Below, piece after piece: positions 18,038-26,834 of a stretch of 64,000 nt of DNA. The translations under genes and the position numbers were made by a program. Source of the DNA: a bacterium. Its GTDB lineage: Bacteria; Bdellovibrionota; UBA1018. Each line of letters begins with the position of its first letter. The first letter of the stretch is position 1. The DNA is taken from assembly GCA_019751945.1 (NCBI GenBank), contig JAIEMT010000017.1:119982-183981 (forward strand). Reading direction: 5' to 3'. Under the pieces are notes generated by a model. It ran no database searches and was not told the origin of the DNA. It was given only the letters and a program-made list of their open reading frames with translations.

Positions 18038-20755
18038 TTAGGGAACGGTCAGACCCATCGTTGCAGGCGTGAGGCCTGAGGCGGTGCCATTGAGCGTGAA
18101 CGAATTCGAATCCAAGCTCATGACGTAGATCGTGGCGCTATTCGCACCCGAAGCAATCGAAGTCGACGCAATCGAGTACGAGCAGTCGGGGTCAATGTAG
18201 TAAGCCGCTCCGCCGCTGAGTCCACTTAGAGCAATGGTTTTTGCAGCCGTGAGGTTCACTGTCACGCCAGCGTCATCCGTAGTTCGGAGAACGTAAGCGC
18301 CGCAGGTGCCGACAGCGAGAGTCGAAGGACCGCTCGCAAAATTCAATTTGCTGGCCACGTTTGCAACCGTCACTGCGGCAGTCGCAGAAGTGAGTCCGGT
18401 GCTTGCAGCCGTGAGAGTCACTGCACCAGGGTTCACTGGCTTGTAATAATAGGTTTTCGATCCAGCACCTGAAGCGATCGTGGTCTGGGTGATTTGAGTT
18501 CCAGCGGTACAGGTGTTTGCCGGGAAGTAGAGGCCACCGGTACCCGTCGTCGACAGATCAATCGTCGTGGTCGCCAGTGCATTCACGTTTTGATTGTTCT
18601 CGTCGCGGATTTGAACCGTGTAGGCGTTACAAGTATTGATGCTGATCGACGAAGGGGCCGTTGTCAGCGCCAGCTTGGTGGCAATACCCGTTGAAATAAT
18701 CATCGTACCCGAGGTTGCCGTGAGTGTGTTGGCGCGATCGGTGTAAGTCAAAGTCACAGAGCCCGTCGTCGGTTTCTTGTAGTAAACCGCGACACTGCTT
18801 GCGCCTTGGCCTGCTGCAAAAGTTTTAGAAGTAATGGCCGTGGTGCAAGCCGAGGTGCTGTAGAAACCGCCATCGCCAACCCCAGCGAGATCCACTATCA
18901 CAGCAGAAGTCGCATTGACGGCAATGCTTTGCTCATCCTGTAAGCGCAGGTTGATAGCGGTACATCTGCTAACAATTGCAGCAGTCGGAGCTGAGATCAG
19001 GGCGATCTTTTTCGGAACGCCCGTCGAAACCACGATGGCCTTTACGGTCGACGTTAAACCAGTAGATGATGCAGTGAGGCTGACAGAGCCTGCACCTGTT
19101 TTCTTGTAATAAAAGGAGGCAGTGACAGAGGCTCCGACGGCGATCGGCATGCTGGTGACCGCAGTCGTACACGTCGAGTTACTGTAGAAGGCTCCACCGG
19201 CGCTTGCATCGCTGAGGTTCACATTGATTGCGCTCAGAAGAGGAGTAGCGTTGCTGTTCGCATCTTGAGCGGTAACCGTGTAGACCTGGCAAGAAGCGCT
19301 AGCGATCGGAGTGCCGCCGCTGCTCCAAGCAAGTTTGGTAGCTGCACCCGCGTTCACGGTGAGGGCGACTACCGAAGGAAATTTACCTGGAGCCGATGCT
19401 GTGAGGTTCACCGCGCCGACGTTGGTTTTTCGATACCAGAAGTTTTTAGAATAAGTACCGTTGCTCACCACTACTGAGCTGATGGTGGTGGTGCAGGTGT
19501 TGTTGCTATAGAAGCTGCCGCCGTTGCTGGTGCTCAAGCTCACAGTTGTATTTGCCAAGACGCTGACCACGTTGCCACTCGCATCCATCGTGTTGAGAGT
19601 GAGGGGCACGCAATTCTGAGTGGTAAAAGTAAGACCATTGGGTGAAAGCAATGAAAGGACGCTAGCAGCGCCGTTGCTGAGGCTGACGGCGACAGAGCCG
19701 CTCGTAAAGCCCATTGAATCTGCCGTTAAAGTAATTGGAGCAGTAGCCGTAGTCTGACGGTAATAGACCAGCTTCGTAGTAGATCCCGAGAGCATCGCTA
19801 CTTGAGAGATCGGCGAGCTGCAGGCGGAGTTGCTATGAAAGCTTCCGTTAATTCCCGCACCGTTCAAGTTCACTGCGACATCGTTTCGCAGGGAAGCTGT
19901 GACTCCATGAGAGTCCTGAGAAGTGATCGTGTAAATCGCGCATTGAGTGGTGTTAATTGCAGCTGGACCTACCAATGACAACTGAGTAGCTGGAGCCGGG
20001 TTCACCGAAACGTTTATCGAATCGGCAGTGAGGCCCGTGCTATTAAAATGAATCGCATCTGCACCCGAAGTCAGCGTCGAGAAGTAGGCGATCGCATGAT
20101 TCTGTCCTGCAAGTACTGCGACGGAGGTCACTTCATTGGTGCATGAACTGTCTGAGTAAGCTTTTCCTGAACCAGAAGTCGAAACATCGACTGAAAGATC
20201 AGCTGGTGCAACCGTCACGAGATTGAGATGGTCTTGAAGTTCAACTTGATAGGGCGTGCAGGCATAGATGCCTGGAGTTGCACTGCCAGTCACTTTTAAT
20301 TGGGTGGGTGGATTGTGCTGAACCGAAACGTGGAAGTTTCCGGCATGCATTCCCGGAGCAAGGGCCGACAAATCCTGGGGGCCAACCGCAGAGTCTTTGA
20401 AATATGCCGTAGCTTGTGATGCATTTGCAGGCATCATGACATTGGTGATGCTGGTGGTGCACCCGCCATCAGAAAAGAAAACGCCGCTTCCAGACGTGCT
20501 GAGCTGAATTAGGGTATCCACATTTACCGGGAGAACTTGGGAAGTATCATCAACCGAAATCACCGAAAGGGTGATGCAATTGCCCGCGCCACTTGAAGCA
20601 AGGCCATCCAGAACTAGGGCTACTGGAACTGCGACGGAACCCGTTGCGGCAGCGGGACCCGAGCCCTTCTTTTTAACGCATCCAGTGGACGCGCCAGCCA
20701 ATGCTAATGAGGTGATGAATACAATAGTTCTGAAATTCAATGATGCCCGGTGCAT
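18038..20755 (-). CDS. Large lipoprotein with eight tandem cysteine-paired Ig-like modules
   Basis: 905 aa, lipobox ASTGC; repeated C-x(n)-D...LS.SG.G.FYS..CT..ITS...YYK...G...LTAS modules. Confidence 0.8.
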   Translation of the reverse strand: MHRASLNFRTIVFITSLALAGASTGCVKKKGSGPAAATGSVAVPVALVLDGLASSGAGNCITLSVISVDDTSQVLPVNVDTLIQLSTSGSGVFFSDGGCTTSITNVMMPANASQATAYFKDSAVGPQDLSALAPGMHAGNFHVSVQHNPPTQLKVTGSATPGIYACTPYQVELQDHLNLVTVAPADLSVDVSTSGSGKAYSDSSCTNEVTSVAVLAGQNHAIAYFSTLTSGADAIHFNSTGLTADSINVSVNPAPATQLSLVGPAAINTTQCAIYTITSQDSHGVTASLRNDVAVNLNGAGINGSFHSNSACSSPISQVAMLSGSTTKLVYYRQTTATAPITLTADSMGFTSGSVAVSLSNGAASVLSLLSPNGLTFTTQNCVPLTLNTMDASGNVVSVLANTTVSLSTSNGGSFYSNNTCTTTISSVVVSNGTYSKNFWYRKTNVGAVNLTASAPGKFPSVVALTVNAGAATKLAWSSGGTPIASASCQVYTVTAQDANSNATPLLSAINVNLSDASAGGAFYSNSTCTTAVTSMPIAVGASVTASFYYKKTGAGSVSLTASSTGLTSTVKAIVVSTGVPKKIALISAPTAAIVSRCTAINLRLQDEQSIAVNATSAVIVDLAGVGDGGFYSTSACTTAITSKTFAAGQGASSVAVYYKKPTTGSVTLTYTDRANTLTATSGTMIISTGIATKLALTTAPSSISINTCNAYTVQIRDENNQNVNALATTTIDLSTTGTGGLYFPANTCTAGTQITQTTIASGAGSKTYYYKPVNPGAVTLTAASTGLTSATAAVTVANVASKLNFASGPSTLAVGTCGAYVLRTTDDAGVTVNLTAAKTIALSGLSGGAAYYIDPDCSYSIASTSIASGANSATIYVMSLDSNSFTLNGTASGLTPATMGLTVP

Positions 20756-20781
20756 ACGTTCAACAATTCCCCTGTACGCCC

Positions 20782-20818
20782 TAATTATGTCGCATTTTCT
20801 AATGTGAAAGAATGTGTC
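20782..20818 (-). promoter_or_regulatory. Shared lipoprotein promoter motif, copy 1 (GACACATTC-N18-GACATAATTA)
   Basis: Reverse complement of TAATTATGTC (20782-20791) and GAATGTGTC (20810-20818), 26 nt before ATG. Confidence 0.55.
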
Positions 20819-20859
20819 ACTTCGAACACAGGGAAAGGCTTAAATAGGATTGAGGTAAT

Positions 20860-22098
20860 TTATTTGAGACTAGGTTTCTTATTAAATCGAACCTGAATTT
20901 GGCTGGTCCGATCTAAAACGAAATCGAGATTGGGAAAACGCACCGCTCGAGTTTCGGGGTCGTAATACCAGAACCCGCCGGTGTCAGCTAATCCGCCAGG
21001 AATATCTTTGTTATCGTATTCAACCCGAATGGTTTTCGCATCGGGGATGTAGGGCAATGGTAGGTAAGAGTGATAATTCACGGTTTTTTTTACCAAGCTC
21101 TTGGTTGCAAGAATCAGATTTTCACCGAGGTCCATGGAACAGAGGGGATAAATCTGATGATCGAACTGAGAAAAGAACTGGCCGTAGCGACCTTGGGTAA
21201 TGCGAAAACTTCCAGTCAGTTTGGGTTGTCCGGAGTAAGCAGGATAGGGAACGGTCGCTAGAATATTGAGTTTGGGATCCAGAGGTGATTTGAGTGGAAC
21301 ACTGTCAGCATTGATGGACGGCGCGGGCGAAGTAGGGATTTTTCCATATTGATAAGGTACCGAGAATCCATCAGTCTCGATATCTGCATCAGAGTCGCAA
21401 CCTAAGTCTACGGCTCCGAACATTCCATAGAGAGTGATCTTAGCATCGGGGCCTCGAAGTCTTCGCATCTCGTCTTTAAAGTGTTGAGCAAATTCTTTGA
21501 CCTGAAACATCGACTCCCGACGTTTTTCTATTCCTTCGTCGTGATCCGTAAAAATGAAGATGGCAAGGTCACCCTTCTGTTTAAAAAAGTCGGAGTGGTT
21601 TGTAAGGGCCTTCTCGAGCGGACGAAATGCTTCTTCAATCGAAGAGCCCTTGCAGTTCGATCCTGGACAGAGTCCCGCAACGGCTGCTTCGAAAAAGTCT
21701 GCCGGAGCTAGAGAGCGCTGATTGAGCTGTGTTTCTTTCGTGAATCCAAAAATGGGTTTGTCACTGAAGTCGGTAGAAAGCATCGCCATTCGCCAGCGAA
21801 GGCTTTTGTTCCTCAAGAAATTTTTCATGAACAGAGCAGTGTTCTGTTTTACCAAATTCAAATACGGATCCATGCTCGGGCTGTTATCCATGATCCACAA
21901 AATGTCTAAGCTGGTAGTTTCCGAAACGGTGAGGTCCTGAATATTTTCAGTCACCACGATTTCTTCACCAGGCGACGGCAGCGGGTAGAGAAAAGCCTGC
22001 TTTTTAATGCAGCCTGTGCCAGCTGCTAAAAAAACTGCCGCAATTCCGAATGCTGGGAGTGATTGAAAACGTCGAAACATCACTACTCCTGAAAACAC
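20860..22098 (-). CDS. VWA-domain lipoprotein
   Basis: LDILWIMDNSPSMDPY MIDAS motif; lipobox AGTGC. Confidence 0.8.
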   Translation of the reverse strand: MFSGVVMFRRFQSLPAFGIAAVFLAAGTGCIKKQAFLYPLPSPGEEIVVTENIQDLTVSETTSLDILWIMDNSPSMDPYLNLVKQNTALFMKNFLRNKSLRWRMAMLSTDFSDKPIFGFTKETQLNQRSLAPADFFEAAVAGLCPGSNCKGSSIEEAFRPLEKALTNHSDFFKQKGDLAIFIFTDHDEGIEKRRESMFQVKEFAQHFKDEMRRLRGPDAKITLYGMFGAVDLGCDSDADIETDGFSVPYQYGKIPTSPAPSINADSVPLKSPLDPKLNILATVPYPAYSGQPKLTGSFRITQGRYGQFFSQFDHQIYPLCSMDLGENLILATKSLVKKTVNYHSYLPLPYIPDAKTIRVEYDNKDIPGGLADTGGFWYYDPETRAVRFPNLDFVLDRTSQIQVRFNKKPSLK

Positions 22099-23636
22099 AG
22101 AGGGTCAGCCTCGACGGGCGGCTCCTCGTAGTCGACGCTTTCATCGACAACTTTCGCACAAAATTTTTGCAACTGATAGGTGCCGTCCGGCATGTGCATG
22201 ATGAAACGATAAACTCGAATCGGTTCAGGACCGGGCTTCGGGTAGATCACGACATCGTGACCATTATAGAGCGGTCGGTCCTGGGGAAAGCGAGAGATGA
22301 AATGGTAGTCGGTGGGGTAATGATCGCCGTCGCGATCTCCCAACGGCACTTCCACCGATGCAATGTTTCCGAGTTGGATTCGACGCATTTTATTTTCGGG
22401 CCATTGGGATCGATTGATTTGAAGTAAAGACTGTTCCGGCTTCTTATTAAATTGAACGGTCACCGCATGAGGCGAGCAGACTTCGGCAGTAGCATACGGA
22501 GGAGCGTTCGTAATTGCGGTACACGCTGCGAACTCTAGGAGCGATTCACCGCCCAGTGCAGATGGTGGATTTTCCCAGCTCACCTCTGCCAATGTGGAAT
22601 CCTTACCAAGGGGAAGAGTTTTTAGTCGAACCACCCCTGCCTTCGGCACATCCTTCAGGCGGATGGCCGGTCCTACTTCTCCGTTGGGGTCTTTGGCTAC
22701 AATTGTAAAACGAACCTCTCCCATTCCACCGACGGTGTTTGCTCCCAAAAGAGTGGGAGAGAGATATTTGTTTCGAACATGGATGGTCATTTCCTGGGAA
22801 GTTACACGGCGTCCGCGTGCATCTCGAGCCGAAAACTTCAGGTGCAGCGGAAGCGTGTGACAACCGAAGGACTGACCTTGTTCATCCTTTCCGCAATCCC
22901 CCTCCCAGGGGTTTCGGTTAGATACGACGTTTAAACTAGGTTGGTATTGTAAAAGATATTTGGTTCTAGAAACGGATTTTAAAGTTGCTCCTGGAGGAAG
23001 TTCGCTCGCTTGTAAATCGACTCCTCGATTCAAGATTGTCGGGTCGCCTTCAATAAAGACTGGCACTTCTAAAGTTTCTTCTTCGACGACCGAGAACTCA
23101 GGTTTTTCAAAAGTGATTTTGAAATCCCCTGGCTGATCGCGAATCCGGAACAAGATATGTTTCCGCACATGGGTCATGTCGTTGTTATTTCCAGATTTGA
23201 TGGCCACCCAGATCACGGGTTCGACGTAGGGGGGGATTCCGGAATTTTTTTCCAGGTCCTGAGTGAGAACTTTTCGGGACGGAGTCCAAACAAATTTTCC
23301 AACGATTCGGCCATCCTTGGAATCTTCAGTGACAAAGCTTGCCCCTTCAGGGAGTCCTTTTTCAAAGAAGAGCGTGGCTCGATCTTGAGTAGGAGCCCAA
23401 GCCTCCAATTTGTATTCTGACTTTTCCCCGACAGTAAAATCCCAGACCCCATCTTTATCTGGAACCAGTCGAAATATCTCAGGCTCTTTTTCAACGGGGA
23501 TTTGAATTCGTGAGGTGGGAACGGAGTCGAGTTGCTCGACGTCGTTCTTGCAAGAAAATGCACCGAAGGAAAGTGCTACCGGAGTAATGACTAGAAAGAA
23601 TAGTAAGCGCTTCATTATTTCTCCCACCAGGAACAA
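22083..23636 (-). CDS. Lipoprotein with Ig-like/cadherin-like segments
   Basis: 517 aa, LSFGAFSC lipobox; overlaps and lies upstream of the VWA lipoprotein. Confidence 0.7.
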   Translation of the reverse strand: MFLVGEIMKRLLFFLVITPVALSFGAFSCKNDVEQLDSVPTSRIQIPVEKEPEIFRLVPDKDGVWDFTVGEKSEYKLEAWAPTQDRATLFFEKGLPEGASFVTEDSKDGRIVGKFVWTPSRKVLTQDLEKNSGIPPYVEPVIWVAIKSGNNNDMTHVRKHILFRIRDQPGDFKITFEKPEFSVVEEETLEVPVFIEGDPTILNRGVDLQASELPPGATLKSVSRTKYLLQYQPSLNVVSNRNPWEGDCGKDEQGQSFGCHTLPLHLKFSARDARGRRVTSQEMTIHVRNKYLSPTLLGANTVGGMGEVRFTIVAKDPNGEVGPAIRLKDVPKAGVVRLKTLPLGKDSTLAEVSWENPPSALGGESLLEFAACTAITNAPPYATAEVCSPHAVTVQFNKKPEQSLLQINRSQWPENKMRRIQLGNIASVEVPLGDRDGDHYPTDYHFISRFPQDRPLYNGHDVVIYPKPGPEPIRVYRFIMHMPDGTYQLQKFCAKVVDESVDYEEPPVEADPLCFQE

Positions 23637-23696
23637 TGCATAGCGTTATAATGGATGAGTTGTTAAGTCAAGTTGCTAGGTCCATTGAGGATTTGC

Positions 23697-23727
23697 TGGG
23701 TCATTTCAGACACATTTTCCTGACCCA
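23697..23727. promoter_or_regulatory. Inverted repeat TGGGTCA-N17-TGACCCA in divergent intergenic region
   Basis: Perfect 7-bp arms 23697-23703 and 23721-23727. Confidence 0.45.
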
Positions 23728-23805
23728 TCAAGAGGGTAAAATAGAGATCAGGCCCCCTATTGTTCAGGGTAGCCTTGCTTCATTTGTAGAACGTTTGAGA
23801 CGAAT

Positions 23806-24132
23806 ATGAGTAATCGAATCAAAATCGCTTCAGATGCTACCGTTGGAAAAATCCGAATTCCTGAAGGGGAATATTGGGTGGGATTTAATGCCGAAGGCGG
23901 ACGTGTGAGTTTGATTGCGGGCGGGAAGAGTATTGAGATTCCTGCCATTCGTCGTCGTACCGCTAGTCGAGTTCGCCGAATTTCAATTAGCTTTTATTGC
24001 GGGGGTGGAAATTCGTGGAGCTTGGTCATCGATACTCCCAAGCACGGTCAGTGGATTTCGATGATTGAATACAATCGAGTGCGACCCGACAAAGACGACA
24101 AGAAAGAGGAAATTACTCAGGCTGGCGCTTAG
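23806..24132 (+). CDS. Hypothetical protein
   Basis: 108 aa, no signal peptide, convergent 4-nt overlap with next gene. Confidence 0.6.
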   Translation: MSNRIKIASDATVGKIRIPEGEYWVGFNAEGGRVSLIAGGKSIEIPAIRRRTASRVRRISISFYCGGGNSWSLVIDTPKHGQWISMIEYNRVRPDKDDKKEEITQAGA

Positions 24133-24893
24133 TGAAAGCGCACTTCCCCGGTACCGAGATGGTAGAGTGCGCTCTTGATCTGCACGCGACCTGAATCCAC
24201 CGCTTTTCGAATAATTTCAGAACGCTTCACCAAATCTAAGGCCACGCCGCGCGCGTTGGCTGCGGATTCTTCCACCACACCGGTGCTAGCAGGTTTGCGC
24301 ATGTAAGAACCAACGCGCGGCTGAATGTCTGCAACGAGTGCGTCGAGTGAGGGGCTGCCCGCAGAAGTGCCTTGCGCTGTCCCGAGTGCTGCTTTTACGG
24401 CCCCGCAGCTTTCGTGACCCATCACCACAATGAGTCTGCTGCCGAGATGAGCGACAGCGTATTCGATGCTTGCTAAGACTGAAGTGTCAATGGCTTCACC
24501 GGCCGTGCGAACGGTGAAGATCTCTCCCAGCTTCTGATCAAAAACAATCTCTGGTGGCACGCGCGAATCACTACAGGAAAGGATGATGGTATGCGGCTTT
24601 TGTCCAGAGGCTAGGTGTCGGCGAGAGCCGTCATCCTGTCCATCTTTACGAAGTTTTGATTTTACGAAACGGGTGTTTCCATTTCTCAACCAGCCCAATG
24701 CTTTTTCGGGAGCGACTCCTTCGGGAGTGTGGTGGGCCGGTGCTGCGGTGGTGGTGGTGTTTGAAGTGGGCGCTGCTGGAGCTGCAGGTGCTGCCGCTTG
24801 CTGATTTTCTCGAGTCGGCTGAATTTCCGAGCTTGCGCAGCTGTTCAGGATGAAAGCCCCCATCATTATATAGGCGAGTTTGTGCATACCCAT
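24129..24893 (-). CDS. Beta-class carbonic anhydrase, predicted lipoprotein
   Basis: CSDSRVPPEIVFDQ...HLGSRLIVVMGHESCGAVKAAL; lipobox FILNSC. Confidence 0.93.
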   Translation of the reverse strand: MGMHKLAYIMMGAFILNSCASSEIQPTRENQQAAAPAAPAAPTSNTTTTAAPAHHTPEGVAPEKALGWLRNGNTRFVKSKLRKDGQDDGSRRHLASGQKPHTIILSCSDSRVPPEIVFDQKLGEIFTVRTAGEAIDTSVLASIEYAVAHLGSRLIVVMGHESCGAVKAALGTAQGTSAGSPSLDALVADIQPRVGSYMRKPASTGVVEESAANARGVALDLVKRSEIIRKAVDSGRVQIKSALYHLGTGEVRFH

Positions 24894-24973
24894 ATTTTCG
24901 GAATAATTTCAGATCCTCTTTAATGATTTGACTCGGAATGTTGATTGCTGAGCGTTGTTTTTGCTTCTGCAGT

Positions 24974-25122
24974 AACTCGCGCCGGAGTGTGTTTGGAAAG
25001 TCCTAATTCCATCGTTTACTAGGAGTGACGGGTTGGAAATGGCGCCTGAGAATGATCTGAGACATCCCTACGAGAATCATCGTCAATTTTTGGGACTTTC
25101 CAAACACACTCCGGCGCGAGTT
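24974..25122. repeat. Long inverted repeat, 30-bp perfect arms (24974-25003 / 25093-25122), 89-nt spacer
   Basis: AACTCGCGCCGGAGTGTGTTTGGAAAGTCC and its exact reverse complement. Confidence 0.97.
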
Positions 25123-25136
25123 CTAGCTGGAGAGAA

Positions 25137-26834
25137 CTACGTTGAGCAGCTTGGAGTTGTCTTGGAGAGGACAGCATTAGATGCACCACGTCTTGGTCGT
25201 GTCCAAAGCCAGGCCGCCATTACTGTAAAGACCAGAAGGCCGAGATCGCTCGCAATAGAAAGAGCGCCATTAAAGTTTCCAGAGTCTTGAAAGTATTTTC
25301 GACCCTTCTGAAAATCCAACGAACCGCAGAACAATCCCCCCGACAAGGTCATCGATGAGAGAGTGGACAGACTATAGGTGAAGTTCAATCCCGTCAGACA
25401 GCGTGCAGCTGCGGGTGCATTGATGTCCACGCGAAAGCGAATGTAGCGATAAGCGCTGAGCTGAGAAATATTGGCGGCAAGGACCCCCGATGACCAAGTC
25501 GATTGATCGTTGCTGCCGTAATAAGTAACGACCAAGGTGCCACCCGCTCCGCAACCTTGCGTTTCGTTTGCTGCGCTGATGTCGATGTAATACTGACCCA
25601 TGTCGATGGGTTGCGAGTAAACGGAGTAAGTCACGTTGGCAGGAACGTCGACCACGTTGTTGGCGTCGCCGGCGAAGCCGCCGGGTGCGAGTGCAAGAGT
25701 GCCGAGGGAACCGTTGCTGGTGTCGGAGCGAAGCACGCCGCGAGAACCTTTGCCTCCAGTGTAAAGGCCGGTGCAGGAACCGCTGGCTCCGCCGGTCCCG
25801 CCAGCCAAATCCAGAGTGCCTGAGCCTGCGAGTGCGTTTGCAGTTTGAATCCAGATGGCTCCACCTGCGCCGCCGCCACCAGCTCCACCGCAGTCGGTTC
25901 CATTCCCTTGCGTGAGTGCGCCGCCGTTGCCTCCGTTTGCTGTGATAGTTCCACTGATTTGTACAACGCCTGAGGAATTGATTTGAATCGCACCGCCACC
26001 GCCACCGCCACCAGCACCCGCAAGGGTGTTGTTGTAAGAGCCGCCGCCGCCGCCGCCGGCGCCGCCAGAAAAGAGGGGAGTGCTGGGGTCATCGAAGTTG
26101 GCTGCGAGAGTAGATCGGTTCACACTACAGCTGATGGCTGGTGATCCGTTGGCAACACCGCCCGCCAATCCGCGTGTCGCGTTGTTTGCGCCGTCTGGGC
26201 CTTGGCCAAAACAGCCACCACCACCTCCTCCTTCCGTTGTGCTCAAGGTGCTGTCTGTTCCCCCGCCGCCTCCCGCAATCTGTGTGGCAGAAATCGTGGT
26301 TCCTGTGGAAGAAGGACTGCCTACGGTAATTCCCCCGGAGCCTCCGGCGGATCCGCTTCCGGTTCCTGCGCCCCCGGGCGGATGAGTGGCGTTCGAAGCG
26401 GGTTGGTCTGTTCCTACGCTCGCATCGAGAGAAATCGTTCCAGCGATCGTCACATTTCCTAGAACTCGGAGCCGCACTACTTGCGAACCGGTGACGTTGA
26501 GAGTGTACCCTGCGCTGAGAGTGAAAGTTTTGAAATTGTAAGTGGACTTGGTGTCTGTGTTGAGGGTGATGGTAGTTCCGGAAACGGTAATCCCCGTTTG
26601 TGAAGGTCCATCCGAGAAAACCCCATCTGCACCTGTGCCGAAGTTGATCACCCGTTGGGCGTCTCCACCGGGAGCAAGGGCACCTTGAATTTGCCCCGAA
26701 CTGGGATTCCAAACACCGCTGCTGATGGTGGCGTCGAAATTATTGATGTCGGTGAGATCTACGGTGAGAGTAGAAGAAAAAGCGGTTGTGGAAAAAATTA
26801 GAAGCGCAAGCTGGGCGCGAGCCAAACATTCCAC
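25137..26834 (-). CDS. Glycine-rich secreted protein with C-terminal TM-basic tail (ORF extends to 26945; likely GTG start near 26834)
   Basis: Signal-like ALLIFSTTAFS; long GGAGGGGGGS tracts; C-term LGLLVFTVMAAWLWTRPRRG. Confidence 0.65.
   Translation of the reverse strand: MECLARAQLALLIFSTTAFSSTLTVDLTDINNFDATISSGVWNPSSGQIQGALAPGGDAQRVINFGTGADGVFSDGPSQTGITVSGTTITLNTDTKSTYNFKTFTLSAGYTLNVTGSQVVRLRVLGNVTIAGTISLDASVGTDQPASNATHPPGGAGTGSGSAGGSGGITVGSPSSTGTTISATQIAGGGGGTDSTLSTTEGGGGGGCFGQGPDGANNATRGLAGGVANGSPAISCSVNRSTLAANFDDPSTPLFSGGAGGGGGGSYNNTLAGAGGGGGGGAIQINSSGVVQISGTITANGGNGGALTQGNGTDCGGAGGGGAGGAIWIQTANALAGSGTLDLAGGTGGASGSCTGLYTGGKGSRGVLRSDTSNGSLGTLALAPGGFAGDANNVVDVPANVTYSVYSQPIDMGQYYIDISAANETQGCGAGGTLVVTYYGSNDQSTWSSGVLAANISQLSAYRYIRFRVDINAPAAARCLTGLNFTYSLSTLSSMTLSGGLFCGSLDFQKGRKYFQDSGNFNGALSIASDLGLLVFTVMAAWLWTRPRRGASNAVLSKTTPSCST

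Noticed and set aside
25033-25290. Plus-strand ORF overlapping the 24974-25122 inverted repeat
   Set aside because: Runs through the palindrome arm and antisense to the 25137 gene; no domain and likely chance.
25860-26390. Gly-codon repeat tract as a possible CRISPR or tandem-repeat array
   Set aside because: No regular repeat/spacer spacing; explained by poly-glycine coding in the 25137 gene.
26125-26712. Arg/His-rich minus-strand ORF in alternate frame of the Gly-rich gene
   Set aside because: Artefact of GGN-rich coding sequence read in another frame.
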